This document shows positions 62,579-64,000 of a DNA stretch of 64,000 nt, piece by piece. A model generated the notes under the pieces. It did not search any database. It saw only the letters and a list, made by a program, of their open reading frames with translations, and had not been told where the DNA came from. The DNA is from Harmothoe impar (lineage: Eukaryota > Annelida > Polychaeta > Phyllodocida > Polynoidae). Position 1 is the first letter of the stretch; every line of letters starts with the position of its first letter. The position numbers and the translations under genes are program-made. The stretch is taken from NCBI GenBank assembly GCA_947462335.1, contig OX381721.1:38714488-38778487 (forward strand). Direction: 5' to 3'.

Positions 62579-64000
62579 AGCAGAAAGACAAATGAGTCAA
62601 GAGTCACAATGTTCCTTAAGGACAAACCCGGAGACCCTGCGATGAGTCAGTTATGGCGTGTGGGAGACATTGTCTGGGCCAAGATGACGGGACACCCATG
62701 GTGGCCTGCCTTGGTGTGCCTAGACCCTGTTGATGGCAAGTTCTTCAGGATAAAGACTAGTAAGTCATATTTTGAACATACTTAGTGGCCATGAACCAAT
62801 ACTGTGTTTAAAATTAATAAGAATAATTGCTTCAGCAGGTGGCCAGATGGTGCTATGATGGCCTGTCATTGTCCTGTATACCGTCAGCAAAATGATGCTG
62901 GAAGTATAGTATGTGATGACTTCTCATCATGTTTGGGTTTGACATGTGTATGCCGTCCATTTGTCACATATGACCAAAACTAAAGGTGTTTTTCTATTTT
63001 CTATGTGGAATTTCAATGATTGGCGAGAAGGAATGCATATATTGGGCATATTGTGTCCTCTTTTAACGTTTGTACGCATCTTCAATACCAAAGTCATGTG
63101 AGATGCATGTGTGTCCAAATCTATACCTGTACATTCTATGCTTTATGATTTTCTTTTTCATTTACCTACAAAACTCCTTGTCTTTTTCAGAAACACCGCA
63201 GTACCATGTGTTTTTCTATGGTGAGGTGGTGAGCAGGCGGTGGATCCCAGAGCCTTCCATCATCCCCTTCTCAACCCCATCTGAGTTGGGAGAATATTGT
63301 GCTCAGATGTGTAAGGGTACAACCAATCCCTATATCAAGAAAAAGTTCTCTGCAGTACTGAAGCCAGGTTGTAATTGGTATTGGGACTACGCAATTTTAC
63401 TAGCAGTAGATGTGTCCCATCGAGGAAAACTAGAGCGGCTGAAGCAGTTTCAGTCCTATTATAACTATGATATCAGTACAACCTTTACCTCAAGCACTGA
63501 GCCGCAAATAACACAGAAAACCTCTGAGAAAACCCAAGACAGGGGTGTACTGGTAGAGGTAGGGGTCACTAACTCTCAAATTGGAAGTAATGAACTAAAC
63601 ATAAGTGAGCTACAGAAGCCACATTCGGGCATTAAAGGTCACACAACCAAGGACACAGTGACAAAGGTGCTAGTCAGAGGCACCAAAGATCAAGTGACCA
63701 GGCATGCTGTGCCACATTTGCCAGTGAGAGGCACACACACGACCAAGGACATTGTGACGGAGGTGCCAGTGCCCGACCCTCAAGGTCACACGACCAAAGA
63801 CACTGTGTCTGAAGTACCGGGCCCTCAAATTCATCCATCCAAAGATACTGTTTTGGAGGTGGCAGTACACAGCACCCCAGGTAGCACAATCAAGGATATT
63901 GTGCCACAGGTGTTGGTACAAAGCACCCATGGTCCTGGGACCAAGGATACTGTGTCTGAATTACCTGTCAGAAGTACCCATGGTGACACAACTAAGAGCA
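62579..64000 (+). CDS. PWWP-domain protein, 5' part, runs off the window
   Basis: Exon 62579-62759 (acceptor TTTTTCAG, donor GTAAGT) and exon 63191 onward (acceptor TTTTTCAG). The PWWP domain is split between them: [20 protein letters not shown], then [20 protein letters not shown], and a helical end ([14 protein letters not shown]...LERLKQF). Aromatic-cage residues are present, so binding to methylated histone tails is expected. This shape resembles the first PWWP of NSD-type histone methyltransferases or of MSH6; neither can be chosen here. After it comes a Thr/Lys/Val-rich stretch with imperfect 17-22-residue repeats ([20 protein letters not shown] and similar), open to the window edge. 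The junction (A + AA) reads Lys. Confidence 0.85.
62760..63190. other. Intron of the PWWP gene
   Basis: 431 bases, GT...AG; nothing recognised inside. Confidence 0.75.

Overview
The window looks like nuclear DNA from an invertebrate animal, most likely a marine one. It has long introns with canonical GT-AG splice sites, AATAAA signals, many short inverted-repeat transposons, minisatellites, an intact non-LTR retrotransposon and a Maverick/Polinton. A lancelet-like deuterostome is my guess; nothing in the sequence proves the species. A 200-base N gap lies at 52314-52513.

Left half (about 1-32.4 kb, minus strand): one gene, cytosolic methionyl-tRNA synthetase (MARS1). I could trace 23 coding exons, from the start codon at 32362 to an exon ending at 666; the 3' end is beyond base 1. 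Order is GST-like N-terminal domain, catalytic domain with the HIGH-type and KMSKS-type motifs and zinc knuckles, anticodon-binding domain, then at least three C-terminal WHEP domains where human MARS1 has one. Its introns hold many inverted-repeat elements and several tandem arrays. Three arrays contain copies of the edges of neighbouring MARS1 exons, and a fourth starts at a splice donor.

Middle (33.7-41.3 kb): a cluster of small, mostly two-exon genes on both strands that I do not recognise. Four share a layout (intron in phase 0 just before a Pro/Ala-Phe dipeptide) and weakly similar second exons, and look like fast-evolving paralogues. Parts of at least one other minus-strand gene lie among them.

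41.8-52.3 kb: a 10.5-kb Polinton/Maverick with ~393-bp terminal inverted repeats. On the minus strand it encodes a small Cys-containing protein, adenovirus-type protease, double-jelly-roll major capsid protein, small basic virion-type protein, penton-like minor capsid protein, integrase with chromodomain, two conserved Polinton proteins of unknown role, FtsK/HerA-type packaging ATPase and an unknown protein; on the plus strand an Ala-rich protein. All frames are open, but there is no DNA polymerase B. The set suggests capsid assembly, genome packaging and integration, with replication supplied from elsewhere.

Right part (52.5-64 kb): an ~82-bp tandem array, a LINE with an intact 957-residue endonuclease/reverse transcriptase frame, a 2-kb nested element with a convergent tRNA-like pair, further short transposons, and on the plus strand the start of a PWWP-domain gene that runs off the window.
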